Source: an uncultured Clostridia bacterium
GTDB lineage: Bacteria > Bacillota > Clostridia > Oscillospirales > CAG-272
Length of the DNA: 64,000 nt
NCBI GenBank assembly: GCA_948466345.1
Contig: CAOKAC010000001.1
Location: 1 to 64,000, forward strand
Direction: 5' to 3'
The translations under genes were made by a program, and so were the position numbers. This document shows, piece by piece, positions 16,705 through 27,737 of this stretch (its first letter is position 1; the number at the start of each line of letters is the position of its first letter). Under the pieces are notes generated by a model. That model made no database searches. It worked only from the letters and a program-made list of their open reading frames with translations, and was not told the origin of the DNA.

Positions 16705-19700
16705 TCAGGTTTTCTTTTTAGTATTTCGTCCGCCGCGAGCAGAATACCACACGGCAACGACCGCCGCCGTACTAAGTAAACTCGCTCCCATGGCCATAAA
16801 CGGATATATTTTTCTTCCACCGGTAAATGGAAGACGCATTTCCGGCATATTCGGCAGCTTATACGTATAAATTGTTCCCTCGTCAGTTTCTATTTCTTCC
16901 ACCGCAAATGCCGGCGGTTTATCTTCCGGAACGCCTACTGTGCTTACACGGTCCAGCTTCAGTGCGCCATTTTCTACAACCACCGAAATCTGCCACTGCG
17001 CTTTAGGCAGAATATAGCCGCCCGGCGCCACCGTTTCAATCAGTCGATAGGTTCCCGCGGCAAGCGACCCGAAGTCCACCAAACCATCCGCATCACTTGT
17101 AGCTGTTGAAACCAGCGACCATCCACTGTTTACAGACGCGCCAGTTGTGGGAAGCAATGTTGTGTCGGGGTTTCCCGTACCGTTCCACCAATACAGCGTA
17201 AATCTTGCACCCGAAAGCGGTTTGTCGATATTCTCCGCATCCACCTTTGTGAACGTAAAGGGAATAATGTTTCCACGGACATTGATATATTTCGCTACGG
17301 CCAGCACCTGCCCCTCTTCCGTAAGAACAATGGTTCCTTCACGGATTACGCCGCCAATAGAGGTATATCCATCCTCCGCATTCAATATCTCTGTTACAGT
17401 ATAATGGGTACCCTCAGGCAAGCCTAAAATGGTAATACTTTCATCATGATGCAGCAGAATAGTTCCGCCGCTGCTGATGTATCCCGATTTATCTGTTCCG
17501 TAAAAATAGAACTCTTTAGAAGGATCTATCTCATTTCCATCGGCATCTGTCAGCTTCAGATTGAATGTGAAATTCCGGGTGTACTCGTCATTACTCTCAA
17601 TATCCCCGGTAATGGTTTTGCTCACAGTCAGTTCGCCTGTTTTAGTATCCTCTGTCGTTTGGTCGGTTACAACCACAATATTCAACAAACTGAATAGGCT
17701 GGTAATGTCAGCATCACCCAAGTTTTCTTTGTTCGCCTGATAATTGGTGCTTTCATCACCATACTTATTATTATCGCTGTCCAGACCGCTCCAATTTTGC
17801 CGCACCCTGGCAGTAATAAAACCTGTGTCGGTAACAAAATATGGGTAATATATTGCCCCGCCGTCTTCATCGTGCAATCCATAATCCACTATAGCATTCT
17901 TTCCATAGTGGAGATTCATGCTACGCGGTACAGTAGTTCCGTCCAACAGCATTGGCTGCCAGCCATCCGTCTGAAAATTCCCACTTGGCTGAATCTGGGC
18001 ATTTGCAGTGATATCCCGGAGCGTGATGTTTACTTCCTCGTCGGCAGCATATTTTTTCATTGTTTGTGCCAGCTTACCAACTCCAGCCATAACGCTTACA
18101 CCGTCGTCCGGTGTGCCCGCATCTGCGTAAATAGAATAAATGCCTACATGTACAGGAATGACCGTATCATTCAACTCACAGCCTTCCGGCGCTTTCGTTT
18201 CCTTCAGATAATAAGTATCATGCTGACTACGCGCCCAAAGTACCTTTGCGTATCCTGCAGCAGTCTCCCCTGTTTCTGTTTCTTCGGGGGAGGGGGTAAA
18301 AATTAATACGCCATCCTGATCGCCCACTCTTCCCGTAACGCCTCGGACAACCTCGTCTGTGAGTGCTGCGTCCTTGTATAGGGCAAACTCTGCACCGTTT
18401 CGCCGGTTTCCGTTTTGATCCACCTTCCACACACGCAGTTCGCGCTGCTCGTTAGGAATGTAAACCAAAGCGCGGAAGTTTCTGTTAAACTGATCCGTAT
18501 TTAATGTGTGCAGTCCCCTGTCATCGCCATTGCCATTCAGGATCAAATCCCGTACAGTCTTCACTGCCTCATCACGCGTCATACCGCCTGCAATCAGATT
18601 ATTGACATATGCACCCATAGCCTGATATTTTTCAGCGCTGGACTGATTCTGACTGGTAACCCCAAGCTTGTTAAGTGCAGAATAGTCAATGATGGCATAC
18701 ACCATCTTCATATCGCCACCGGCGTTATTCAACACATATCGATCCGCTCTGCCCGGCAAATCGGAAAGCGTACCTTCTAATTGCTTTGTATCATTATTCC
18801 ATTCCAGATACCAGCCGGGCACATTACCGCGCGTATCGGAACATTGATGCAGCACCGCGGTTAAAATTGCTTCACGCCATGCTTCTTCCGTACGCGTCTC
18901 CGGCTTGATCGCACTAAACCCTCTCACATTACTTCCGTAAAGCGCTTTCCATTTTCCGGTACTTTCCTCCAGCAGCATAGGAATCGCAACAATAAGGCCA
19001 CTTGATTGCACACTAGAATTTAAAACCTCTTCCGACGGCTTTATATCCCCGGTTACCTCATCAAAGACTCCATACGTAATGCCGCGGCTTCCGGTAACAG
19101 TAGAGGTAAAGCTGGCATACGCGCCTGTAATCCATGGATTAGCCACGATAATCATAGCAGTCTCCGGTTCGTATTTCAGTACAATGTCCACAGGCAGCGA
19201 GCGATAGCCAAACGGTGTGACCGTTTCTTTTAATATGTAATATTGATGCCCACTTATATACCGGTCGGCAAAGTTAAACGGATCGCCTTCCGTGTTGTCT
19301 TTCGTTACAGAATTCGGTTCTACAAACTGCGCCAGCCCCTGTTCATCTGTCTTGAGCGTGGTGAGCGCCGAACCCGTTTGCGTGTATCCACCGTCTCCGT
19401 TTTCTACAGCGTCATATAATTCAAACTCCACATTTGCAAGCGGATCCCCATCTTGATTCACCTTTTTAATCTGCTGGAATAAACGGGGCACCAGGTTGAA
19501 CCGCATAGAAAGACTGGAGTCATAGTTTCCACGCTCCAAATAGAACAGCTTCAGCTCATGGTCCGTGTTGCTGGCAAATGTGTTTCCGACCCATTCAACA
19601 GAGGACGCCACATTTCCACCAGCCGCTTCAAACAACGCTTTCAGCGTTGTCTTTGTTACCACCTGCTGCGGATCTGCGGGGTCTTCCGGCAGTCCAACTA

Positions 19701-21476
19701 TATTGCCGTAAGCTCTGCCGATGCAAACCTCTCCGGTCGCAAAATTGATTGTGCCATAAATCTCACTGTGTATACCGCCCAAGTCCAGCACCAGCACATC
19801 GTCAATGTAAACCCATATGTCGTCGTCCCCGGAAAACTCAAATACCATATCATCTGTGGTATGATTTCCGCCGGCATTAATTTTTCCGCCGACAGGCTGA
19901 CGGAAATCTACCTCCATCGTCATGCCGAAATGGTGGTTGATGTACTGACCGCCGTTTGTATTGCCGGAACACGGAACATCACTGGTTAGATTCCCTGCTG
20001 CATCCGTATTGGAAAATACCTGTGATCCTGTATTAAAAGGAAAAAAATTACCAACTGTTCCTTTGCCGTCCGGCCCTTTTCCATCTGAACGTCTTGTTGC
20101 CGGCGCATCATACAAAATAAATTTGCTCTCGTCTTCATCAAACTCGGCAAAGTTATTTCGCATGTTGTAATAGTAATAGCCTTTGTCATCCAACTGGAAT
20201 AAGCCTTTGACATCTTTATAGCTGCGCTTGGAGGAGTGTACTTTATCTGGATTAAACAGATAATCTAAGGATTCTGTTCCCGTCTCAATAGTCTGTCCTG
20301 TCGCCGTCTCCCAACTATTTATCAGCGTGTCGCTCAAATTTTGCGGGTTCAGGCCATCGTATGTCCAGACACCGCCTGTTGTCTGATCAATATGATCTCC
20401 CGCCAGCTTCCAATCCATGATTCTCGTCCAGTCGCGGACGCTCTGATCGCTCACCAGCATATTTCTTGCGGCAGCAGTATTAATGGAAGGATAGCCATTT
20501 TCCAAAACATTTTTTACAATGCCTTCCATTCCAGCATATACTTTTCCGTAGTCATTGCTCTCACCTGCGCCTTTGTTCCAAAACCCTCCGTGGACTAGGC
20601 CATCGCCAAAAATCAAAAGATGATCTTTATTGATACCGCGGTTCCATTCGTTTATTCCGGAAAAGCTAGCGGTTCTTCCGCTGGCACGCATATGCGCGGT
20701 GCCTTCCTTAGTCAGCAGGTCTCCTGTTGTTGGAACAATTACATTTACACCGTAGTCAAACAGATTGAGCTTTACGTTGGCAGGCTGCACAACGCTGTCC
20801 GTTACAATATGCTGTTTCAGTATCGCATCCGATACCGCTATTGTCTCACCGTCTCCAAGGACTAACAAAACGGATAGCTCAGCCGCTTTGGAATCTAAAA
20901 CATAGTCCTTTCCAAGGGATGCGGTAAGCGTACAGCTTCCCTCGTATGCTCCCTCTTTTGGAAGCGGCGTGTAATCCCATTCCAGCGGCAGCGCCACGGT
21001 GCTTTTATCGGATAGTACCGCATCGACTTGTGCTGGCAGCAATTCCACCAACACCTGCTCTGTTACCGGATTTTCCTTGCTGGTACCAGGAAGGCCCAGC
21101 CCCCACACGCCTGTTTCCTCGTCCTGTACGAGATATCCCTCTTCATCTATCCATTTCCACGAAAGAACGGATTGAGGTTTTGGCGCTTCAAAATACCCGC
21201 ACTGTGCGTCATGCACATGAGAACAAAGCAAAACCCGGGTTACGCAGCCGCTTTCTTCACTGCAAACATGCTCTTCCTGTTGTGCGCTCGCTTCATCCTC
21301 TGTATCAGTAGTACTGTCAGCCGCATACAGACACGCCGTCACCTTAGTATAGCATTCTTCTGTATGCGCATGCGTGCATGTGCCCGTCTGCACATCTCCT
21401 GCAAGAACAAGTCCTGAAAAAGAGACAAATAAAAGGAGACCGCAAAGAAGCAAGCTCACAATTCTGTATTTCATTT

Positions 21477-21480
<4 letters not shown>
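16705..21480 (-). CDS. Giant tip adhesin of the pilus operon
   Basis: 1591 residues. A signal peptide (about 1-27) precedes a Cys/His-rich zone (about 34-95: CTHAHTEECY, CSHVHDAQCGYF) that could bind metal or form disulfides. Near residues 500-610 lies a fibro-slime-type domain with the marker FSGDDDIWVYIDD and VLDLGGIHSE. Several SpaA-like domains follow (KVNQDGDPLANVEFELYD, KVDQNGNRRNGAEFALYKD, KVDAENIDKPLSGARFTLYW), and the anchor LPFTG lies at about 1550 before a helix and basic tail. Size and first position in the operon fit a tip adhesin. The ATG overlaps the stop of a repeat-bearing leader ORF (ATGA), with AAAGGAGAAG inside that ORF. Confidence 0.9.
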
Positions 21481-21719
<239 letters not shown>

Positions 21720-21954
21720 GATACCCCTCGTTTTATTTTTTTGCAACCTATATTTTGTAAATTTTTTAACATATTTATTAATAATTATACTACATTTTAA
21801 TAAATAGTATTCACACACTCTCTCCGCCATGTCAGTAGGATAGGCGTTCGAAATAGGTAGGTTGCTACGTCATTTTCCTTTGTTGGTAAAGCTTTGTAGT
21901 ATTTCCCCTTCTGTTTTTGACCAATTGAGGAAATATTAGACTGTTACGGTACCA

Positions 21955-21983
21955 ATTATACTAGCCCTTTTTTTGCTTGTCAA
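21955..21983 (-). promoter_or_regulatory. Consensus promoter of the pilus operon
   Basis: On the minus strand TTGACA (21983-21978), a 17-bp spacer and TATAAT (21960-21955): a perfect sigma-A promoter. Expected start is near 21948, giving a leader of about 470 nt. A second, weaker TATAAT lies further in the leader near 21790. I see no recognised riboswitch between the promoter and the leader ORF. Confidence 0.9.
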
Positions 21984-22063
21984 GAGAAAAGTCAACAAAT
22001 TTTTCCAAATTTTGGGTTAAGTATTTGATAGTCATTCGAATCTTGGTGTAATATGAATAATAA

Positions 22064-22097
22064 AAAGTCCCTGTTGCCTTTTGGCAACAGGGACTTT
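22064..22097. terminator. Terminator of the protease/wall-protein operon
   Basis: A perfect 15-bp stem, AAAGTCCCTGTTGCC with GGCAACAGGGACTTT, and a TTTT loop. It lies 58 bp past the stop of the leftward gene at 22155 and insulates the pilus promoter from it. Confidence 0.9.
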
Positions 22098-22154
22098 CTT
22101 AAGCTTAATGCATGAAAAAACGCTTTTGGCCGTTACATATATACACGAATAGAT

Positions 22155-23183
22155 TTATGCAGCGCGCCGTCTTCTATAAACAACCACCCCTACGATTCCT
22201 ACAAATGCTGCTGCCAAAACACAAGCTACATATATGCCCGCGTCACCGGTTGGCGGCGAAGTAGGCTTTTCCGGTGTGCCGGTGGTTTCAGCGGCTGCCG
22301 AATCCGTTGTTTGCTCTTCCGTCACAGAGACGGTCGTTTCGTCCGTTGTATCGATTGGATCCGGGATCGGGTAGATTGGATCTACATATATCACCCTACT
22401 ATAGCCGACTCTAGTAAACTCCCACCGGTTGGCAAGCTTCTGTACAGCATCAATCGTAGCCTCTTTGCTGGAATCATTGAGCTTCAGAATCACCCTTGTT
22501 TTATTTACATTTATGCGAGCATCACTTAAGTCCAGTTCTGGAAAATCCTCTACGCTCCACGGATAATCCTTTGCAACATAGTCGTGATCTATATCTGCTA
22601 CTACATATCCATCCCTAATGTTATCCCCATCATATTCCTCTACGATGGGCGTTTTGGGCACAAGAGAGACATATACGGAACATTCATTTGCTGTATCTGG
22701 GTCTACTCCGAGCAGCCAAAACCATGCAACCGGGTCTGTTACAAGAAGATGAGCCAAGCTGATCAGCTCATGCCGGGTTATAGACCAGTTAAATGTTATA
22801 TTATATACAGTTCCGAAATATATGTCTTCGTCCAACTGCAGATCAGAAAGCAATTTTTCAGCAGCTGCTAGATCGTAGGGAGACATTACTTCACATCTCG
22901 CGAACATATATTCCCATGCTTCTTCAATATCAACAAATGGTCCGCCACTATAATCAGTAAATGGATCCTCCAAGGGTCCCAATTCTACCTCTCCTGGCTT
23001 GTATGTGGATATAAGTCCCACTTGAATAACAGGCAGATATACTTTTGAATCGTCATATTGGAAATTCCAGTCAGCAGTCATTAGATCAGGGGCAACAAAA
23101 TTCCCCTCTTCAGCAGACACATATACGAGCATACCAGGGAGCATCAGCAAGCAAGCCAGCAAACATGCGATTGTGCGTTTCAT
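22155..23183 (-). CDS. Wall-anchored secreted protein with a protease-prodomain-like segment
   Basis: 342 residues from the ATG at 23183, chosen because AGGAGGACTAAT precedes it. It has a signal peptide (about 1-24), an N-terminal region with no recognised fold, then about 80 residues that match the propeptide region of the neighbouring protease (DYPWSVEDFPELDLSD here, DYAWTVEDFPELDLED there, both ending in a VxxVDPI-type strand). A Thr/Glu/Pro linker leads to SPPTGDAG (about 309), a membrane helix and RRRRAA. SPPTG fits the (S/P)PxTG pattern used by some clostridial class B sortases. It may be a surface-held inhibitor or chaperone of the protease; this is inferred. Confidence 0.8.
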   Translation of the reverse strand: MKRTIACLLACLLMLPGMLVYVSAEEGNFVAPDLMTADWNFQYDDSKVYLPVIQVGLISTYKPGEVELGPLEDPFTDYSGGPFVDIEEAWEYMFARCEVMSPYDLAAAEKLLSDLQLDEDIYFGTVYNITFNWSITRHELISLAHLLVTDPVAWFWLLGVDPDTANECSVYVSLVPKTPIVEEYDGDNIRDGYVVADIDHDYVAKDYPWSVEDFPELDLSDARINVNKTRVILKLNDSSKEATIDAVQKLANRWEFTRVGYSRVIYVDPIYPIPDPIDTTDETTVSVTEEQTTDSAAAETTGTPEKPTSPPTGDAGIYVACVLAAAFVGIVGVVVYRRRRAA

Positions 23184-23209
23184 ATTAGTCCTCCTATGAA
23201 GCATGATTT

Positions 23210-26200
23210 TTATTCGGTTATTTCCATATATCTGATACAATAGGACGCATAATCCTCTCCCAAAAGATATGTGAGGAATTCCTCGTCACTGCATGTGAGC
23301 AGCCACGCATAGTCTATATCGTCTAAAAGGGCCATGTTCGCCGCTGCAGGCGCTTCATCTTCATCCGTCACCTGTATGTTGCCGGCAAGCACACGGGAGA
23401 GTATCAGGGTATCTGCCGCCGTCACCATACCGTCATCGTCTGCATCGGCCGCGTATTCCTGTTCAGACGTCAAGGACGCATTTCCCGCAAGATACCAGCG
23501 CAGCACAAGCAAGTCGTCTGATGCAATAATACCATCCTGTGTGACATCCCACTTTTCAATAAACCGGTATTTCTGTACAGCCGTATTTTCAAAAGCATCA
23601 GCGGACGCCTGCACGCCGGAAAGCGTGATACAGTGACCGGTTGCCGCATTTATATAAGTCTGCGTTCCGTCCGTATGCGTGAGTACAATCCACTTCTGCG
23701 ATTTTGCTTGGCTATTGTACTGATTTAATACTACCATAGACGTACCGTCTTTGTCAACCTCTTCTAATACAAGGCTCGACTGGGCATCCCGAATCTTGCA
23801 AAACCCGTTATCGTCATAGAGCAGCTTAAACGTGCGGCGGCGATTTCCTTCCATACCCCATGCAGAGCGCTGCAGCGGTGCGCCTTTGGCAACCGCCCCG
23901 TTCGTTTCTTTCTGGGGGGCGGCGTCGTAGCTGTCGTCTGCAGATAAAACCATATCGCCCATAATATTTATTTTCCGCGGAGCTGCACTTTCCAAAGTAA
24001 AGCTCTGTTCGCTCCTTCCATCGGCCGGAAGCAGCTCGATTGCCCCGCTCTGTTCCGATGCAGTTATACAATCCATGGTAAGATAGGAAATCAGGTTGAC
24101 GCAATCCGTCAGGTTGTTGTTTTCGTCGCGTATGTATTTTATCTGCCACAATTGTGCAGGATCGTTGCTGTCGATAGCTGCCTGACGGACATTGCCGTCT
24201 TCATCCACGTACAACGCATTTCCCGATGCATAATCCACCAGCATATAACTGCTGTAAATCTTGACGGGTACAAAGGTTTGTATGGATGTGCCGTCCTGCA
24301 GGGAGACACTGCCGTCTCCAGAAACCCCAAGGGCTTTTGAACTGTTCCCCGTGAGGGTAATGTGATAGAAGCCTGTAGGAACTTCATCTGTTACAGGCAC
24401 AAATTCAAATTGCTGGAGTGCGCTGCCAGTGTAGTCACTTACAGATATTTTTTGATTTTCCTGTTTAGAAGTCCACCACCGACCGTACGACATATATTCT
24501 TGGACAGTGTAAAAACCATTCGACTGGGGATGCAGCATCCAGTACTTATAATCTGGATTCCTATTTTCGGGTATCAAACCTAACTCAAATTTATTGGTTG
24601 CTTTCGAATTGATGCAATAAGTGGGCTGATCTATACCTTTAAAGATGTAAGCTCCCTTGATTGGATAAAATTCAGCTTTAAACACTTGTGACGATCCGCC
24701 GGTATAATTCTGAAATTGAAGGGCATACCCTCCGTTTACAAGCAGTACATCTGCTTCATAAACCTTTCCTGGTGTATTTTTTTGACGAATGATATATGTT
24801 CCGTCAGCAAATGGGCGGACATTTAAAAAGAACGAATGGAAGCTGCCTAACGTATTCCCAACACTATCAGCATAGACGGTCCATCGACCCGCATTATAAC
24901 TATGTTTTAAATAACGTCCTGTACCTGCATTCTGCAAATTGTAAGCCGTGCCAGTAGAACTACATTTTTTCAGAATCCAATATTGTGTATACGCCCCTGA
25001 ATACGTATCAAAGGATATGTCACTGCTGCTTGTCATTGTAAGCACCTGCCCGGATGCTTTGTCCCGGATCACATATAGACCGGCAGTATCCACATATTCA
25101 AAAGAAAAAGGATATAGTACATCGCCGTTCGTATAAGGAACAGCCGCCGGTCCGTTTGCAGATGCACACCAAACCGCTACATTACTTGCATCATACGACA
25201 TCGTTACTTCGTATTCTAACGATTCGTCCACACGATCCGTTACAGGCTTCAAACGGAACCGTTGGGCATCGGTGCCATTGATAGCGTATGTCCATATATT
25301 TGTACCAGCGGCGGACTGACCACTTGCACAGTCTATGCCCGCACCCGTAGATGCGGATATAAAACGAACGGTTCCATCACCGCATTGCTTGATCTGCCAC
25401 TGTTGATATAAGGCGTTTGTATCCGCGGCAAACACAAGGTTGGCATTTTTGGAAGTGCTTCCATTTTCCAAGGTCAGTACTTTTTGGGTATCAACATCCA
25501 CAACCTTGTAGTATCCGGATGCGCTGCGTGCAAGCCGCAGCTGCGTTCCCGTTTCCTGCAGCTCTGCATTGCCTCCTACGTTCGTAATATAGGCTTCACC
25601 CATTTTAGGGCTTATCCTAAGCAAAGTGCCTTCCTCAAAGCTTGGATTGTCTCCAGCTTCCAAAAAGACAAATCCCTGATTTCGATCCTTGGCATTTGTG
25701 ATATAATCGGTGTGCCATGTATAAAGCTGTACAGGATTGTCGTTGGCGATGCTCCAGGACTTACAGTCCAGCACAAGGAACGATTTCTTGTTCATTATAT
25801 AGTATGTAGGATTGTTGTTTTCGGAAACATTTACGGGATATTTGATAATAGCCCACTTTTGTTCTTCTTTTCCTGTTTTGACATTTTGCGAAATTCTCGT
25901 CTGCGCTGTGGTTCCACCGCCTGCCGCTTCCAGATACAGACCGGATTTTACATTTTGAATGGTGTAATATCCGTTATCTTCGCTGTGATATGTAATTCTG
26001 AATTTCTGTCCGTCAGATCCATCGGCCTCGTAGGTTTCAAGCTGAGCCCCGGCCGCCGTGCTGCCGCCGTCTATGCTGAGTACCTGAAAGGCATTTTGCT
26101 GGGCGCCAATCACAAATGTGCCGGAAAGGGCTCCGGTGCTAGTAAGAGGTATTGGTTCAATCTTCAGTTTCGTGTGATCATGGAGCAACGTAATCGCGCC

Positions 26201-27655
26201 CGCAATGTCCAGCCTTTTCCCACTAACACACTTTCCATTTAGGTCATTCAGCGGCTGTCCTCCATCCATGATGGCATTTTTAAGCTGTACGGGAGAGAGG
26301 TACGGATAGCACGACAGAAGCAGCGCCGCCGCTCCTGTCACCATAGGCGCTGCAAATGACGTACCATCATCTTTAATATCCCCCATTCCATAAAAATGAA
26401 TATCGGTACCTGGAGCAAAGATATCTACACAGTCCTTACCATAATTCGATCCGCCAGTTTCACTATTCCAGTCAATGTTAGTCGCCGGTGCAGTACACTT
26501 TGCATTGAGCGCGCCAACAGCAATAATATTCTCTTTTTCATAGCAAGCTGGGGTGAAATGGCATACCGTACCAGAACTGTCTGTATTATGCAATTCCCTT
26601 CCTTCATTTCCTGCGCCGGCCACAATCAGTCCAGAATAATTACGGATATATTCAGGTGTGCTTATTATCTTTTCTTCTAGGTTGCCAAAGCTGCAATTGA
26701 CAATGGGTATATGGTGTTCCTCCGCATATTCGAAGGCGTCTCTTATAGCATCTCTACAAAATAACCTTCCATAATCTTTATCATCCTTATCTAAATCTGA
26801 AATGAGTACCTGCAGCGGAATCAGTTCTATATTCCAGCAGATGCCGGCAGTTCCCACACCATTATTTCCCAGGGCGCCGATGATCTGTGCAACCCGCGTT
26901 CCATGGAGGGAAATATCATCATTTGTAATGGAAGGGTCTGTAGAGTTTGAATAGAAGTCTTTTCCTTTGCCCAGGTTTACACCCAAATCGATATCTTTGA
27001 TCCCACTGTCTATTACGCCGATTTTGATCGTCCTGCTTCCTGTACTATACCACCAAGCCTCAGGCGCATGGATCTTTTCCAGGTACGCAGCCTGATTGGC
27101 ATATTTCGGATCGTTTGGAACAGTCCTTGAACGCTCGGTAATTTCCTGTACCATATTTTCCACAGAATCTACCGCAGCTTGTACATCCTGGTCTGTGATC
27201 GGATCGACCTCTACCACATGGCACAGGCTAACCTCGCGAAATTCATCACGCAGCGCCATCTTTTCAATAGCGTCCGACAAATATTCTCGGCCGCCCGTTT
27301 TCAAAATGGGATATATGGAGTATCCGTTGTCAAAGACATCTTCCAGATCCAATTCGGGAAAATCCTCCACGGTCCATGCATAGTCGTCCGGTACCAAGTC
27401 CTTGTTGCGCCGCAAACAAATGCGGTTGCTCAATACGTTGTCCCAATCGACTGCTGATAAGTCCTCAACATACTTTTCCGGGGTGGATTCTTCATTCTCA
27501 TCCGATATCCCCACCTCTTCCTCTGGCCACAGTTCTTCTGTATCCGTATTTTCTGTGGACGCCAAAGGCCCTGCGGCGCCGACCAGCGGTATAGACTGTA
27601 TCGCCAGTATTAGAAGTAGAATGATTGCCACTGCTGTTTTACGTAGTTGCTTCAT
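23210..27655 (-). CDS. Secreted subtilisin-like protease with ricin-type repeats and a dockerin
   Basis: 1481 residues. It has a signal peptide (1-28), a propeptide-like region (about 60-155), and an S8 catalytic domain with Asp216 in GVIDSGI, His251 in LHGTRVA, oxyanion Asn350 in GAGNEG and Ser433 in GTSFAAP. From about 500 to 1360 runs a chain of beta-trefoil (ricin-B-like) repeats marked by QKWAI, QQWQI, QLWQI and QKWIV strands, likely for binding glycans. Near 1368-1428 two calcium-loop segments (DVTQDGIIASDD, DADDDGMVTAAD) form a dockerin. A 50-residue tail follows. It has its own GGAGGATAACA ribosome site and is first in a two-gene operon with the wall-anchored protein. Confidence 0.9.
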   Translation of the reverse strand: MKQLRKTAVAIILLLILAIQSIPLVGAAGPLASTENTDTEELWPEEEVGISDENEESTPEKYVEDLSAVDWDNVLSNRICLRRNKDLVPDDYAWTVEDFPELDLEDVFDNGYSIYPILKTGGREYLSDAIEKMALRDEFREVSLCHVVEVDPITDQDVQAAVDSVENMVQEITERSRTVPNDPKYANQAAYLEKIHAPEAWWYSTGSRTIKIGVIDSGIKDIDLGVNLGKGKDFYSNSTDPSITNDDISLHGTRVAQIIGALGNNGVGTAGICWNIELIPLQVLISDLDKDDKDYGRLFCRDAIRDAFEYAEEHHIPIVNCSFGNLEEKIISTPEYIRNYSGLIVAGAGNEGRELHNTDSSGTVCHFTPACYEKENIIAVGALNAKCTAPATNIDWNSETGGSNYGKDCVDIFAPGTDIHFYGMGDIKDDGTSFAAPMVTGAAALLLSCYPYLSPVQLKNAIMDGGQPLNDLNGKCVSGKRLDIAGAITLLHDHTKLKIEPIPLTSTGALSGTFVIGAQQNAFQVLSIDGGSTAAGAQLETYEADGSDGQKFRITYHSEDNGYYTIQNVKSGLYLEAAGGGTTAQTRISQNVKTGKEEQKWAIIKYPVNVSENNNPTYYIMNKKSFLVLDCKSWSIANDNPVQLYTWHTDYITNAKDRNQGFVFLEAGDNPSFEEGTLLRISPKMGEAYITNVGGNAELQETGTQLRLARSASGYYKVVDVDTQKVLTLENGSTSKNANLVFAADTNALYQQWQIKQCGDGTVRFISASTGAGIDCASGQSAAGTNIWTYAINGTDAQRFRLKPVTDRVDESLEYEVTMSYDASNVAVWCASANGPAAVPYTNGDVLYPFSFEYVDTAGLYVIRDKASGQVLTMTSSSDISFDTYSGAYTQYWILKKCSSTGTAYNLQNAGTGRYLKHSYNAGRWTVYADSVGNTLGSFHSFFLNVRPFADGTYIIRQKNTPGKVYEADVLLVNGGYALQFQNYTGGSSQVFKAEFYPIKGAYIFKGIDQPTYCINSKATNKFELGLIPENRNPDYKYWMLHPQSNGFYTVQEYMSYGRWWTSKQENQKISVSDYTGSALQQFEFVPVTDEVPTGFYHITLTGNSSKALGVSGDGSVSLQDGTSIQTFVPVKIYSSYMLVDYASGNALYVDEDGNVRQAAIDSNDPAQLWQIKYIRDENNNLTDCVNLISYLTMDCITASEQSGAIELLPADGRSEQSFTLESAAPRKINIMGDMVLSADDSYDAAPQKETNGAVAKGAPLQRSAWGMEGNRRRTFKLLYDDNGFCKIRDAQSSLVLEEVDKDGTSMVVLNQYNSQAKSQKWIVLTHTDGTQTYINAATGHCITLSGVQASADAFENTAVQKYRFIEKWDVTQDGIIASDDLLVLRWYLAGNASLTSEQEYAADADDDGMVTAADTLILSRVLAGNIQVTDEDEAPAAANMALLDDIDYAWLLTCSDEEFLTYLLGEDYASYCIRYMEITE

Positions 27656-27737
27656 TGTTATCCTCCAAATGTAATTTTAAAAAAGAAATCTAGGTTGTCT
27701 GGTATATGCGCAATGGACTTTCTAAACTAAAAATTTA

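Noticed and set aside
21830-21945. Resemblance of the pilus 5' leader to a c-di-GMP riboswitch (CAAAGC, GTAGCAACC pieces)
   Set aside because: I could not draw the required helices and tetraloop/receptor; only scattered short matches. A covariance-model search would decide.
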